36,795 nt of DNA from Planctomycetota bacterium (lineage in GTDB: Bacteria > Planctomycetota > UBA8742 > UBA2392): assembly GCA_025993795.1 (NCBI GenBank), contig JAMQHL010000066.1, positions 1 through 36,795 on the forward strand. The letters are read 5' to 3'. The translations under genes and the position numbers were made by a program. Under the pieces are notes generated by a model. That model did not search any database. It saw nothing but the letters and a program-made list of their open reading frames with translations, and had not been told where the DNA came from. The stretch's first letter is position 1, and each line of letters begins with the position of its first letter. Below, piece after piece: positions 27,901 through 36,257 of this stretch.

Positions 27901-29688
27901 CCCAACCCGGCATGGGACGGCAGCGTCAGCGAGCCGATGACCCGCATGCGTCTTGAGGGTCTGGCGCCGCCATGGCGCGGCCTTGACGACCATAACCGCG
28001 CGGTCGAAAGCATCCGCCAGCGTCGCAGCAACATGCCCTACTATGAAGGCACTGTGGACTTCTGGATTAAATGGGACCTGCCCGCACAGGGCAGCGAGCG
28101 CAACAACATCGTGGCGGCTATGGGCGAAATCGACCCCGCCAGCCACAACTTTTCGGGCCTGTTCGGCGCCACCATGTACGGCCGCTTCCGCGACACCGAA
28201 CAGGGTGGCATCGGCGGCACACCGCTGAACCCGGCAGACGTGACGACGCCGTTTTACGCTGAGCCCTTCGCCTCTTCCGCGACCAGCACTGAGCGCGACG
28301 ACACTGCCGACTTCGAAGGCGTCCAGTTCTTTGTCTACAAAGAGCCGGGTGGCTGGCTGCGCTTCACACGCATGTACTTCAGTGAGGCCTTCGGCGCCAA
28401 CGTCGTCACCGGCGCCACCGGCAGCAGTACCCAGAACGTCACCCGCTTCGGCAACGCCCTGCGCCGCATTGTCGGCCCGGTCGGTACCGCCGACGGCGGC
28501 CCGTTCCCGGCATCGGTACCGTTCAGCCCGTACTCGTTCACTAACGATGTCGTCAACGACATCAACAACGGCGACAGCGACAAGGGCTTTCTTTACAGCC
28601 GCACCGACTCGTGGGTGGACCTGTCCAACGCCACGTACGTCAATGCAGGCACCGCGAAGCTGGTGCTGCGGCCCCACGACTGGCACCGCTTCACGCTTTC
28701 GTACAACAGCAACACGACACAGCCCTATCGCCTGTGGCTGGATGGCCGCCAGGTCAGCGGACTGGTCTTCAATGACGACCCCACCGGCGACGTTGGCTTC
28801 CGCAATGACGGCCGCCACAAGGGCCCGACCGGCGCGTACGACCAGCAGATTCCCGCAACGTCAGCCAGCGGCGAGCAGTACCTGGTGTACCGCACCACGG
28901 TCAAGCTGCTTGAGATCAACCCCGAGGACCGACTGACCGTCGGGTGCATCTTCCGTCGTCAGCCCGACATCAAGAGCACGTCATGGTACTCGCAGTATTT
29001 CGCCGACGGACCTGACCCCGGCAACGTGACCAAGTCGCCGCGCCCGGTGTTCAAGTTCGACAGCAACTTCGTGGCTGTGGCCAACGCGACGATTGATGAC
29101 TTCCGCATTTCCAAAGAAGTCATACCACTCAGCGTGCAGCAGGTGCCTTCGGCATTGGCCGAGGCGAACAGCCGCTACATCGGGCGCACTGACCCGAACC
29201 TGTCGAACTGCTTCTTTGAGCAGGGCTTCTTCCCGATGGCGGAAGGCGGCGAACACGTTCTGGGTTCACCGGTGCGCGTCGGCACGATCAGCTGGACCGA
29301 GCTGCGCCCGGACTTTGACCCGTACCGCGCACGCGGGCTCGACCTTCCCAAGTCAAGCCGCGTTCGTCTTGAATGGGCCGTGTTCGAGGATTACCAGACC
29401 GTCGAGTCAGGCGGCGCCGACAACGACCTGAAGGCGCAGAAACAGAATGGTGATTCGGGAGACATGAATGACTCTGCAATCACCGCAGACGCCTACTGGG
29501 CACGCGGCGGCATGAGCCTGCGAGGGGCTGTGGTCCCGGCTGGCACGAAAGTCGGCATGTTGATGTACCGCGTACACTTCCAGCCGGGGGAAGACCTGAC
29601 GGTGAACAACACGACAGCGTACCTGCTGGATGTGACCGTGACGGTGCTGACACCGCCGCGGAAACTGTGGTTCATGATTGAGTATTAG
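24991..29688 (+). CDS. giant GspK-like pseudopilin with lectin-like regions
   Basis: A 1565-residue protein. Starts are ATG 24991 or GTG 24988 after GGAGG at 24977-24981. Residues 14-40 look like a prepilin signal and N-terminal helix (RRGTLLVVVLGLLVALFVIG) with no Glu at +5, as in GspK. The region about 215-395 has GspK-type sequence: FRVRTVDAASLLNLN, DSKEDLRPIY and SPININTAPKPVLVAML at about 364-380. AEPFRSWQDF follows at about 495. From about 1015 to 1320 are LamG/concanavalin-like strands (YEGTVDFWIKWD, DWHRFTLSYNSNT, YRLWLDGRQVSGLVF). Normal GspK has about 300-350 residues, so this is four- to five-fold larger. It is probably processed by a prepilin peptidase and displayed at a secretion pseudopilus or as a surface protein; no other secretion genes are in the window. 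A strong terminator follows. Confidence 0.8.
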   Translation: MQPRRTVLWNPRGYRRGTLLVVVLGLLVALFVIGTSFSFVTLSERRAAANYLDRQRALDLALDGIEYSVARLRAEAVVEHYEGIKPTHAGYKNKDYDARLYSLRPLDAANPSVSWSRVASSTSHSGGADGNWADFDGNGEKGGNETSFGTDKIPSQIAVGSEGWGSSVTGFHADGISTNQVRNKDVARASEEARYGPSGTYEQFGDYFRVRTVDAASLLNLNNFKGDRLSQVLLVLGDAIDAWLNGTAGGKDNPFYPEIVQDIVRLSEENGWVIDSKEDLRPIYASYKDGDRLFDLANNFITVASWQDPSYRDYCESNTEVEELNNPRKLTEQERWRAGWADSASAGMDGWPDWQPAASGFMKSPININTAPKPVLVAMLAGIEAKARLLFYQKQDLITANDQLYFDNFTQAVPQQTTGTTDLGRQNNAVDVAGTGVQFEVNWYPSGANSRGIFQMVPIGPIETMYGKKGATSSTATGSAENAGALAEQIILMRSAEPFRSWQDFDARFLREVLLRVYTEGRTGIQVPDLVGVNRGDLQGKDSNSVKGMYPESLLPRPDNCNHAANPIKSGDAAMKGGDFRAWYWKSCVDMLRAALCPSNISNRYNADYPYHLNVDRMDLTVTSAPICFSSMGVYEVVSMGELLAPAPGAQQATSTGAVDRLPVARRKVRSVVQIYDIWRHSSQSDFMTPPDPAIFNRPLNTASTTPPPVVPYSRLTKSNTNSGPFSIDEMSAQIWNNNSGAETALLNKADDSKGIGYKRDQNNVIQDGRDRWKGHNEYTSASRDFGYITMNPQDRTPFTYTDGRTYELAFHARFNESLRARTELISDADSTYTIEGVCSDQKGRDQAWGHLPLETGALFDDFISSASPRDTGQALVNPAGVAEFATSSEGEEATKYSSLVPDGVRMSGQSLRFRARSALAATYGTRGLTRYARLKILRYPCGSHYANYPFMPIQPTDNSYPQGVKDSDLPNPAWDGSVSEPMTRMRLEGLAPPWRGLDDHNRAVESIRQRRSNMPYYEGTVDFWIKWDLPAQGSERNNIVAAMGEIDPASHNFSGLFGATMYGRFRDTEQGGIGGTPLNPADVTTPFYAEPFASSATSTERDDTADFEGVQFFVYKEPGGWLRFTRMYFSEAFGANVVTGATGSSTQNVTRFGNALRRIVGPVGTADGGPFPASVPFSPYSFTNDVVNDINNGDSDKGFLYSRTDSWVDLSNATYVNAGTAKLVLRPHDWHRFTLSYNSNTTQPYRLWLDGRQVSGLVFNDDPTGDVGFRNDGRHKGPTGAYDQQIPATSASGEQYLVYRTTVKLLEINPEDRLTVGCIFRRQPDIKSTSWYSQYFADGPDPGNVTKSPRPVFKFDSNFVAVANATIDDFRISKEVIPLSVQQVPSALAEANSRYIGRTDPNLSNCFFEQGFFPMAEGGEHVLGSPVRVGTISWTELRPDFDPYRARGLDLPKSSRVRLEWAVFEDYQTVESGGADNDLKAQKQNGDSGDMNDSAITADAYWARGGMSLRGAVVPAGTKVGMLMYRVHFQPGEDLTVNNTTAYLLDVTVTVLTPPRKLWFMIEY

Positions 29689-29689
29689 C

Positions 29690-29733
29690 AGACTGCCGGG
29701 GGCACGGTCTTCCGCGCCCCCGGCAGGCAGTCT
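29690..29733 (+). terminator. strong terminator after the pseudopilin gene
   Basis: A 10-bp perfect stem (TGCCGGGGGC at 29694-29703, GCCCCCGGCA at 29716-29725) lies directly after the stop codon. An alternative outer pairing (AGACTGCC at 29690-29697 with GGCAGTCT at 29726-29733) can form in its place. A CTCTTTCGG tract follows. Confidence 0.75.
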
Positions 29734-29802
29734 CCCCCTCTTTCGGTAGCATGTTTGAAGGCATGATTGCGTAGAATTGACTGGGGTTAGAGGAGGAAGA
29801 AC

Positions 29803-31671
29803 ATGAGGGCATATCAACTGGCGCCGGCTCTGGCGCTGCTTCTGCTGTCGGGCGCGTTGTATTCGCAGGACCTAACCGCAGACGCCTATCCGCAGCAGCG
29901 CGTGCGGATGGTCAAGGGTGACGGGCACTTCCCGGACCCCTACTACGCGCTGAATCGTGTCGTGCTGCGCACAGTCAAGCTTGTGCCGACGGCGACGGGC
30001 CTGCAACTCAGCGGCGATCTTTTCACCGACTTTGATGCTGACCGCATTCCCGGCGACGACCAGTCGCTGACGCGCGGCCAGCAGAAGGTGAATGTGGAAC
30101 TTGAGCTGGTGCACTACGCAACGCAGCTCAAGCGCCGCAACAACGTGGTCGTTGACCCAAAGATCAACCCGACCAAGCAGGACAACCCGGGTGTGCTGGT
30201 GCCCGGCCAGACGCTGTCTGTCACGGTCACCGGTCGCTTGGGCAACTTCGGCAACGCTCCATTCCAGATGCCCGCCATGGACAAACCACTGGCGCCCGGC
30301 ATTTACGTGCTGGTGGCGCGTGTGACGTTTGCCAGCCAGGCGCCCAGCGTACAAAAGGCGCTGCGCTGGTGCGGAGACTGGTTCGGCGCTGAGTACGCCG
30401 GCCGCGACCCCGATACCGGTGAAGACCTGTTCAAGCCCGTCATGGGCGACAAGAAGCTGCACGATCAGTACTACGACGAAATCATGTACACGGTGCGCAA
30501 GGCCGAAAGCTACTGCATGATCCACATTGGCGACATCAGCAATGCCGGCCGCGTGGAGCTTGTGGCTGCGGGCGACCGCAAGACTGCCAATTACATGATG
30601 TGGACGCCGCACCACGAGATTGCAAACGACGTCCAGGACTGGGCATATCAGCTTGATAACGCCGACAGGATCGTTGACGAAGACCTGCAGCGCAAACTGG
30701 CGCTGGAGGGCGCGTCCACGGAAATGAAAGAGCGCTGGACAAAAGAAGCAGAGCTCGAAAAGACCCGCATCAAGCGCGACAACAAAATCCTGCTTGAGAC
30801 GTGGGGTGGCCGCGTCAGTAAGCCCGAAGCCGACATGGTGCGCAATGCGCTGGCGGCCCAGCAGGCGCTGCTGGAACAGATCTGCCAGTTCGAGGAGTAC
30901 CTTACCCACCGTTACTGGGTGCTGACCGACGGCCACTTGTATGCGGGCTACCACACAGTCAACGCCCCCGGCGCCAACTGCTGGCAGGCGGTCGTGGACA
31001 GCGACATGCGCAAGTACAAAGACGAGCGACTGGAGAAAATTGAGGCGTTCCGCAAAGACAAAGCTGCGTACGATGCCCTGTGGGCCAAGCGCCAGGAAGG
31101 CTGGAAGTTCTACCCCACCGAAGTCAAGACACTCGTCTTTGCCTACCTGCGCGTGAAAGAAGAGAAAGACACCTTCGACCCCGACAAGTATTGCGCCAAA
31201 GAAGGCGGCGCGATCGTGCTGGATGTCGGCAAGTGGCGCGAATACCGCATGGCGTTCATCGATAAGTTCCTTGAACAGACCGACAAGATTTTTGACGAAG
31301 TCACAACCACCACGCGCTTCATCAACCAGGTTTGGCCTGACGCGCTACTCAAGGCCCAGTCGGCCCGCGACGCCGTGATCTCTGTGGCGTACTCGTGGGA
31401 GTATCACATTCGCACACAGAAAATGGGGCACGACGCGACTACAGTCGTCAACAACTGGAAAGAAGAAGCCAACCAGGTGCCACGGCTCAAACTTGACCGT
31501 TATTTCGCCAAGGCCCAGGGCGCGCCGGGCACCGTCAAGACCACATACGACAGCTACATTCGCGATGTAAAAGGCAGCACCAACCAGGTCGAGTTCGCCG
31601 TCGTGTACCGCAAAGCCATCGAGGCAAACACCGCAGAGAAAGACATGCCAGGCGGCAAGAAACCCAAGTAG
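29803..31671 (+). CDS. large secreted protein of unknown family
   Basis: A 622-residue protein. The ATG at 29803 follows a strong AGAGGAGGA site. The signal peptide is MRAYQLAPALALLLLSGALY with likely cleavage near SQD. Residues about 22-180 are beta-rich (RVVLRTVKLVPTATGLQLSG, KVNVELELVHYAT, GIYVLVARVTFAS). Residues about 185-290 contain paired Cys and aromatic residues (RWCGDWFGAEYAG, ESYCMIHIGDISNAG). Residues about 290-500 are long charged helices with coiled-coil character (KERWTKEAELEKTRIKRDNK, ADMVRNALAAQQALLEQICQ, FRKDKAAYDALWAKRQEGW). I do not recognise the family. It has its own terminator on each side, so it is likely monocistronic. Confidence 0.75.
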   Translation: MRAYQLAPALALLLLSGALYSQDLTADAYPQQRVRMVKGDGHFPDPYYALNRVVLRTVKLVPTATGLQLSGDLFTDFDADRIPGDDQSLTRGQQKVNVELELVHYATQLKRRNNVVVDPKINPTKQDNPGVLVPGQTLSVTVTGRLGNFGNAPFQMPAMDKPLAPGIYVLVARVTFASQAPSVQKALRWCGDWFGAEYAGRDPDTGEDLFKPVMGDKKLHDQYYDEIMYTVRKAESYCMIHIGDISNAGRVELVAAGDRKTANYMMWTPHHEIANDVQDWAYQLDNADRIVDEDLQRKLALEGASTEMKERWTKEAELEKTRIKRDNKILLETWGGRVSKPEADMVRNALAAQQALLEQICQFEEYLTHRYWVLTDGHLYAGYHTVNAPGANCWQAVVDSDMRKYKDERLEKIEAFRKDKAAYDALWAKRQEGWKFYPTEVKTLVFAYLRVKEEKDTFDPDKYCAKEGGAIVLDVGKWREYRMAFIDKFLEQTDKIFDEVTTTTRFINQVWPDALLKAQSARDAVISVAYSWEYHIRTQKMGHDATTVVNNWKEEANQVPRLKLDRYFAKAQGAPGTVKTTYDSYIRDVKGSTNQVEFAVVYRKAIEANTAEKDMPGGKKPK

Positions 31672-31679
31672 CAAACCAG

Positions 31680-31705
31680 ACGGGGCGGCCAAGCCGCCCC
31701 GTTTC
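31680..31705 (+). terminator. intrinsic terminator
   Basis: A 10-bp perfect stem (ACGGGGCGGC at 31680-31689, GCCGCCCCGT at 31693-31702) with a CAA triloop is followed by TTTCATT. It lies 8 bp after the stop at 31671 and is one of the clearest intrinsic terminators in the window. Confidence 0.85.
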
Positions 31706-31801
31706 ATTACTACCGTGAGCACTCCTGGCACTGTTACGCGAAGGCCGTAGAAGCCGGCGCCAAAACGCTACCCCGCGAAGAGTAGCCTCTCTACACCAAC
31801 T

Positions 31802-31826
31802 CCCGCGCGGCTATACTGCGCGCGGG
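31802..31826 (+). promoter_or_regulatory. palindromic hairpin at the kinase start
   Basis: A perfect 8-bp inverted repeat (CCCGCGCG at 31802-31809, CGCGCGGG at 31819-31826) with a 9-nt loop ends 7 bp before the TTG start of the kinase gene. The right arm overlaps the only purine-rich stretch that could act as ribosome binding site (GGGGG at 31824-31828). The loop contains TATACT, one base from the -10 consensus. It could be an operator or an RNA structure limiting translation. Neither is shown. Confidence 0.4.
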
Positions 31827-31833
31827 GGTTGCC

Positions 31834-33384
31834 TTGCCTGTCCTGAAGTCTGACGAAATCCTGCGCTACCTCACCGCCAAGGGCTTTCTCTCGGCGGCGG
31901 AGGCCGAGCTTGTTACTTCGCGCTGGAGCGTCGAAAAGGACGGCCCGCTGCTGCAATACCTGGGCCGCGAAAAGCTCATCCCCGCCGAGGTCTCAGAAGA
32001 CCTGCTCACGCTCATCGGCAACAACCAGCTTGAGGGCCTTGAGCCACAGCTTCCCGGCTTGATCCTGCTGGCGATGATCGGCAAGGGCGGCCGCGGCAGC
32101 GTGTTCCGCGCGTGGCAACCGAGCCTGAAACGTGTCGTCGCCGTGAAAATTCTGTCGCGCGCGCTGGCTGACAACCGCGAGTACATCCAGCGCTTCCTGC
32201 GTGAGGCGCGCGTTGCCAGCAAGGTCCAGCACCGCAACGTCGTGCGCGCCATGGACATCAACAAGAAGGGCAGCCACACCTACATGGTGATGGAGTACGT
32301 GTCGGGCGTAAGCCTGGGCACCGTGCTGCGCAACAAGGGTAAGCTTGCGTTGCCCGATGCCATTGAGGTCGCCCGCGCTACGGCCGACGCGATTGCGTAC
32401 ATCGCCAAAGTCGGCTTGGTGCACCGCGACATCAAGCCTGACAACATCATGATTGACCGGCGCGGGCGCGTGAAGCTGTGCGACCTGGGCCTGGCGCGGC
32501 CCACGGGCGCCACCAACCTGACGTCGCCGATGGTTGCCCAGGGCACGCCGGCGTACATGTCGCCTGAGTCGGCGATCAGTTCCGAGATTGACACGCAGGC
32601 CGACGTGTATGCGCTCGGTGTTACGCTGTATCGTGCCCTGCTGGGGCGCATTCCGTTCGACAACCCCGACCCCGTCGAGATTCTGCGCATGCATGTCGAA
32701 GAACAGCCGCGGGGGCTGGATGGCGGCGACATGCCCGGTGCGGTCAGCGAGTTGATCCGGCGCATGCTGGAAAAAGACCCGAAAAAGCGGCCGATTGCGC
32801 GCGATCTGGGCAAAGAAGTTGCGGCGCTTCAGAAAACCATTCCCGGCCTCGACAAGCACAAGTTGTGGGATCTTGTGCCCGGTGGCGAAGCAACGCTGCC
32901 CGGCATGGAAGACTCGCTGGCGCTGGAAGATGACCTGCCGGCGCCCAAGCCCGCAAACGGCCAAACTGCGGCACCATACAAGGCGTGGGAAGACCCGGCG
33001 CTTGCGCCGCGGCCAGCCGTGGGTTCGCAGCGCGGCATGACGGGCGTGGGTATTGGTACGCTGGGGTTCGCGCTGTTCGTGTGCATTGTCTACATATTGT
33101 TCATGACGCTGAGCGGCACGCCTGAGCCGTCGCAGGACCCGCGAGTGCCCGAGCTGGAATCGAAAGTGAAAGAGCTTGAGTCAGACGTCGCCACAGCGCG
33201 CGCCGAGCGCAAGGCAATGAGCGACCAACTGAAAGAAGCAGCCGAGCGCCTGAAGCTCGAAGACGAAGAAGACGGCCGGCGTCGGGCTTTCGAACCGCGA
33301 CGCCACCAAGCCGCCGAAGCTGCCAAGGAGATTGCAGCCATGCGCGAAACCGGCCGCCTGACCAAACTGCCCGGCCACAAGTGA
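31834..33384 (+). CDS. membrane-anchored Ser/Thr protein kinase
   Basis: A 516-residue kinase starting at TTG 31834. Residues 1-65 form a small helical N-terminal domain. The kinase domain spans about 76-335: glycine loop IGKGGRGSVFRA, ATP-binding K105 (VAVK), E124 of helix C, catalytic loop H197-R-D199-I-K-P-D-N204, metal-binding D217 in DLG (DFG in most kinases; DLG is common in planctomycete Hanks-type kinases), SPE at 243-245 and D257. A Pro/Ala linker leads to one transmembrane helix (about 404-426). A charged coiled coil follows (438-478), then a basic tail predicted outside. No PASTA domains are present. The key catalytic residues are all present, so it should be active. It converges with kdsB, with 15 bp between the stops. 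Confidence 0.93.
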   Translation: MPVLKSDEILRYLTAKGFLSAAEAELVTSRWSVEKDGPLLQYLGREKLIPAEVSEDLLTLIGNNQLEGLEPQLPGLILLAMIGKGGRGSVFRAWQPSLKRVVAVKILSRALADNREYIQRFLREARVASKVQHRNVVRAMDINKKGSHTYMVMEYVSGVSLGTVLRNKGKLALPDAIEVARATADAIAYIAKVGLVHRDIKPDNIMIDRRGRVKLCDLGLARPTGATNLTSPMVAQGTPAYMSPESAISSEIDTQADVYALGVTLYRALLGRIPFDNPDPVEILRMHVEEQPRGLDGGDMPGAVSELIRRMLEKDPKKRPIARDLGKEVAALQKTIPGLDKHKLWDLVPGGEATLPGMEDSLALEDDLPAPKPANGQTAAPYKAWEDPALAPRPAVGSQRGMTGVGIGTLGFALFVCIVYILFMTLSGTPEPSQDPRVPELESKVKELESDVATARAERKAMSDQLKEAAERLKLEDEEDGRRRAFEPRRHQAAEAAKEIAAMRETGRLTKLPGHK

Positions 33385-33399
33385 AGCAGGTCTGCAACA

Positions 33400-34122
33400 C
33401 TAGCCCTTTTGGCGCCTCACGAATGCGTCGTAGTCCTCGGGTGTGTTTACTTCGTAGCCCCGGTACTGGCTGACAAACACCGCGATGTGGTGGCCGTTCT
33501 CCAGCGCCCTCAATTGCTCCAGCGATTCCGCCTGCTCAAGCGGCGTCTGTGCCATCCTTGCGTACTGCTGCAAGAATTCCGGCCGATAGGCATACAAACC
33601 GACGTGCTTTAGGTACTGCGGCGTGCCTTGCCTGGCGTACGGAATCGGGCTTCTGCTGAAGTAGAGCGCGTGGCCCTGCTTGTCGATCACGACCTTCACC
33701 ATGCCGGTGTCGGTGATCGGTACGCCATTGGGCCAGGGCACAGCGATGGTGCCCATTTCGGCCTGGCTGGCCAGCATGCCCTGCACCAGCGCGGTCAGGG
33801 GTGCCGGCGCCATTTCCGGTTCGTCGCCCTGTACGTTGACGATCAGTTGTGCGTTCGGGAAGTTGCGTGCGGCCTCTGCCACGCGGTCGGTGCCGCTGGC
33901 GCATTGCGGGGAAGTAAGTACCGCTTCGCCGCCGAATTTTCGCACCACGTTTGCCACTTCTTCTGCATCAGTTGCGACCACAATTCGGTCGATAACTGTG
34001 CAGGCTTTCGCCCCCTCCCAGACATGCTGGATGAGGGGCTTTCCGGTCTTGTCCAGCAGCACCTTGCGGGGCAGCCGGGTAGAGGCCAACCGGGCGGGAA
34101 TCACGGCCACGACGTTCGTCAT
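33400..34122 (-). CDS. kdsB: 3-deoxy-manno-octulosonate cytidylyltransferase (CMP-KDO synthetase)
   Basis: A 240-residue cytoplasmic enzyme that activates KDO with CTP for the inner core of lipopolysaccharide. The nucleotide-binding start reads VVAVIPARLASTRLPRKVL. Further motifs are IVVATDAEEV, LTSPQCASGTDRVAEA (usual form MTxxxHxSGTDR; here Gln-Cys replaces the His region), IVNVQGDEPEM and the C-terminal GLYAYRPEFLQQY, LEQLRALENGHHI and VNTPEDYD. Length is typical (about 245). The ATG at 34122 is chosen because the conserved N-terminus begins there; the upstream frame to 34197 is unsupported. Its presence implies an outer membrane with KDO-containing LPS. It is divergent from the next gene with a 38-bp gap. 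Confidence 0.96.
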   Translation of the reverse strand: MTNVVAVIPARLASTRLPRKVLLDKTGKPLIQHVWEGAKACTVIDRIVVATDAEEVANVVRKFGGEAVLTSPQCASGTDRVAEAARNFPNAQLIVNVQGDEPEMAPAPLTALVQGMLASQAEMGTIAVPWPNGVPITDTGMVKVVIDKQGHALYFSRSPIPYARQGTPQYLKHVGLYAYRPEFLQQYARMAQTPLEQAESLEQLRALENGHHIAVFVSQYRGYEVNTPEDYDAFVRRQKG

Positions 34123-34160
34123 GCCCGGAAGCTTAGGCCAAATCGACACGGAGACAAGCC

Positions 34161-34670
34161 ATGCTGATGATCGCGCAGTACGTTCCCTGGCTCGCATTTG
34201 CCGGGGCCGCCGGCCTGCTTGGCTGGGTGATGTTCGACCTTCTCACGGCGCGCATGCGCAAAGTGAAGCTGACACCCGACGAAACCCAGGACTCGGGCCG
34301 CGGCTTGGTTGGCAAGCCCGTGCCGCTGAGCCAGCGGCTGGAACTTTCGCCCGGCCCCGACATGCCGACCAACCAGGTGCGCGACATGGTGGTTGAGTAC
34401 GAGCCGGCGGCACCCGAAGAATGGCAGCCCGACCCGGCCGCAGAAGCCAGGGCATCGGAATCTACGCCCAACGAGCCGGTCAGTGACACCGAGCGCTGCG
34501 TCGGCGTCTCGGAGCTCGCACCCGAATCCGAGCAAACTTTGGCCACGGAATCTGAACGCACTGACGCGGCAACGTCTGCGGTTGTGTACAATGATGCCGT
34601 GGTGCAGCGGGACCCGAGCGTGCGCGTGTACGACCTCGCCGTTGCGCCGAGCGAGCGTCGCCCCGGGTGA
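34161..34670 (+). CDS. small membrane-anchored acidic protein
   Basis: A 169-residue protein. ATG 34161 follows GGAG at 34150-34153. One transmembrane helix lies at residues 4-25 (IAQYVPWLAFAGAAGLLGWVMF), followed by a basic RMRKVKL stretch that would keep the rest in the cytoplasm. Residues about 35-169 are low-complexity and Pro/Glu/Ala-rich, probably disordered. No family was recognised. Its TGA overlaps the GTG of the downstream diguanylate cyclase (GTGA), which suggests a functional pair in which it may tether or regulate that enzyme; this is inference. Confidence 0.7.
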   Translation: MLMIAQYVPWLAFAGAAGLLGWVMFDLLTARMRKVKLTPDETQDSGRGLVGKPVPLSQRLELSPGPDMPTNQVRDMVVEYEPAAPEEWQPDPAAEARASESTPNEPVSDTERCVGVSELAPESEQTLATESERTDAATSAVVYNDAVVQRDPSVRVYDLAVAPSERRPG

Positions 34671-36196
34671 CGCTGTCGTGTCGTCGCCGGATGGAAGAAG
34701 ATACAGCCACAATCCAGCCAAGCCTGCTTAACCTCCACTTTGACAGCTCCGTGGACGGCCAGTATGTGCTTGACCCCGAAGGCGACGTGTTTGTGAAGGT
34801 CAACCCGGCGATGTGCGAGTTGCTGGGCTTTACGCGCGAGCAGCTGGTCGAGGCGCGGCGCCCGGTCAGCACACTCAGCCTCGTGCATGAGGGCGACCGC
34901 GCGCTGGTAGTCGCACACCGCAAGTCGGTCGAGAACCCCGGCGATTCCGGTGTGATGCGCTTTCGTGTCGTGCGCAGCGACGGCGCGGTGCGGCACCTTG
35001 AGGTGCGGTACGCGCTGCTGCGTTACATGGGCCGGCTGTTGCAGGTCGGCAGCGCGCGCGATGTGAGCGAACAGGTCAAGCTGGAAAGCAAGCTGCGCAA
35101 TGAGTCCGAGTTCAACCGCGAACTCACGCTGGCGGCACAACGCAGCGCCAAAGAGGCCGAGCGCAAGTCACTTGAGGTGCTGGAAGCCAACACCCGCGTG
35201 GGTGCGCTTTCCGAAGTGCTGCGGGCGATTCCGGTTCTTACCAAGCGCCTGCTTGAGATCGAAAGCATCAATGAGGTGTTCAAACAGACCGCGCTTACCA
35301 TGGTCAACGACGCCCAATTCTCAAGCTGCGGCGTGCTGCTGCGCAACGAAGCCGGCGATCTTGAAGTCAAGTACGCCAACCCCTTCCGTGCCAACGCCAA
35401 GGTCGACCTGGATGAGCAACCGGCGATCCGGGCCGTGCTGAACGGCGAGGTTGAGCTTGCGGTAGACGACACCGGAACCCATGGTGCCCCGATTCGCGCG
35501 GGAGGCGAGGTGCGGGGGCTGTTACAGGTCGGCTTGCCGAAAAACCTACAGCGCTTCTACAAGCACCACAAGCCGATCCAGCAGTCGATCAAGGACCTTG
35601 TTTCGACCATCGCTGACTTCCTGGGCGTCGTGATCAGTAACCACGAGAATCTTGAGCACATCAAGCGCCAGAGCCGCCTGGACAAGCTGACGGGTCTGTA
35701 CAACCGCCGCGTGTTCGAAGAACAGCTCAGCGTCGAGTTCAGGCGTGCGCTGCGCTACGACCGTGACCTGTCGTTGATGATTCTCGACATCGACGACTTC
35801 AAGAAAGTCAACGACACGCTTGGCCACCAGCAGGGCGACAAGGTGCTTGAGATGATCGGCTACATGCTGGCTGGAAGCTTTCGCGACCTGGACACCGTGT
35901 GCCGATACGGAGGTGAAGAAATCTGCGTGATCATGCCCGAAACGGTGGGGCAAGCCGCCAAGAGCAAAGCCGAGCAGATCCGCCGCAAGGTCAACGAAGT
36001 GGAAGTGCCGGTGCTTGAGAAACCTGGCGAGGTTATGCGCATCACGGTGTCCATCGGGGTCGCGTGCATCAGCAAGTCCACCACCAACGAAGACCAGTTG
36101 CTGAGGGACGCCGACAAGGCGCTGTACGTAGCCAAACGCAAAGGCAAGAACCAGGTGCGCCTCGCCGAAGAAATCGAACCCGAACCCCAACTGTAA
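34667..36196 (+). CDS. PAS-GAF-GGDEF diguanylate cyclase
   Basis: A 509-residue protein, by homology a c-di-GMP synthase. A PAS domain spans about 20-140 (DGQYVLDPEGDVFVKVNPAM, RHLEVRYALLRYMGRLLQVG). A helical linker (ESEFNRELTLAAQRSAKEAE) leads to a GAF-like domain, about 180-330. The GGDEF domain starts near 345: DKLTGLYNRRVFEEQL, LMILDIDDFKKVNDTLGHQQ, RYGGEEICVIMPE with active-site GGEEI at 415-419 (Ile where Phe is usual) and an I-site RDLD five residues before it. The final Phe is the least conserved position of the motif, so activity is likely. The start is either GTG 34667, coupled to the upstream gene, or ATG 34691. Confidence 0.92.
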   Translation: MTLSCRRRMEEDTATIQPSLLNLHFDSSVDGQYVLDPEGDVFVKVNPAMCELLGFTREQLVEARRPVSTLSLVHEGDRALVVAHRKSVENPGDSGVMRFRVVRSDGAVRHLEVRYALLRYMGRLLQVGSARDVSEQVKLESKLRNESEFNRELTLAAQRSAKEAERKSLEVLEANTRVGALSEVLRAIPVLTKRLLEIESINEVFKQTALTMVNDAQFSSCGVLLRNEAGDLEVKYANPFRANAKVDLDEQPAIRAVLNGEVELAVDDTGTHGAPIRAGGEVRGLLQVGLPKNLQRFYKHHKPIQQSIKDLVSTIADFLGVVISNHENLEHIKRQSRLDKLTGLYNRRVFEEQLSVEFRRALRYDRDLSLMILDIDDFKKVNDTLGHQQGDKVLEMIGYMLAGSFRDLDTVCRYGGEEICVIMPETVGQAAKSKAEQIRRKVNEVEVPVLEKPGEVMRITVSIGVACISKSTTNEDQLLRDADKALYVAKRKGKNQVRLAEEIEPEPQL

Positions 36197-36202
36197 GTTC
36201 TA

Positions 36203-36221
36203 CACTCAATAAGCATGAGTG
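36203..36221 (+). terminator. weak stem-loop after the second diguanylate cyclase
   Basis: A 6-bp stem (CACTCA at 36203-36208, TGAGTG at 36216-36221) with a 7-nt loop lies 7 bp after the stop codon. No T-tract follows, so this is a low-confidence terminator shared by converging genes. Confidence 0.3.
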
Positions 36222-36257
36222 CGGCATTCGACCTGGCGTCCGCGGTGATTGAATGTG

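Noticed and set aside
26698..28818. 706-codon open frame antisense to the giant pseudopilin gene
   Set aside because: It has Ala/Val/Arg-rich composition with no recognisable motif, ribosome binding site or signal, and it lies wholly inside a gene supported on the other strand.
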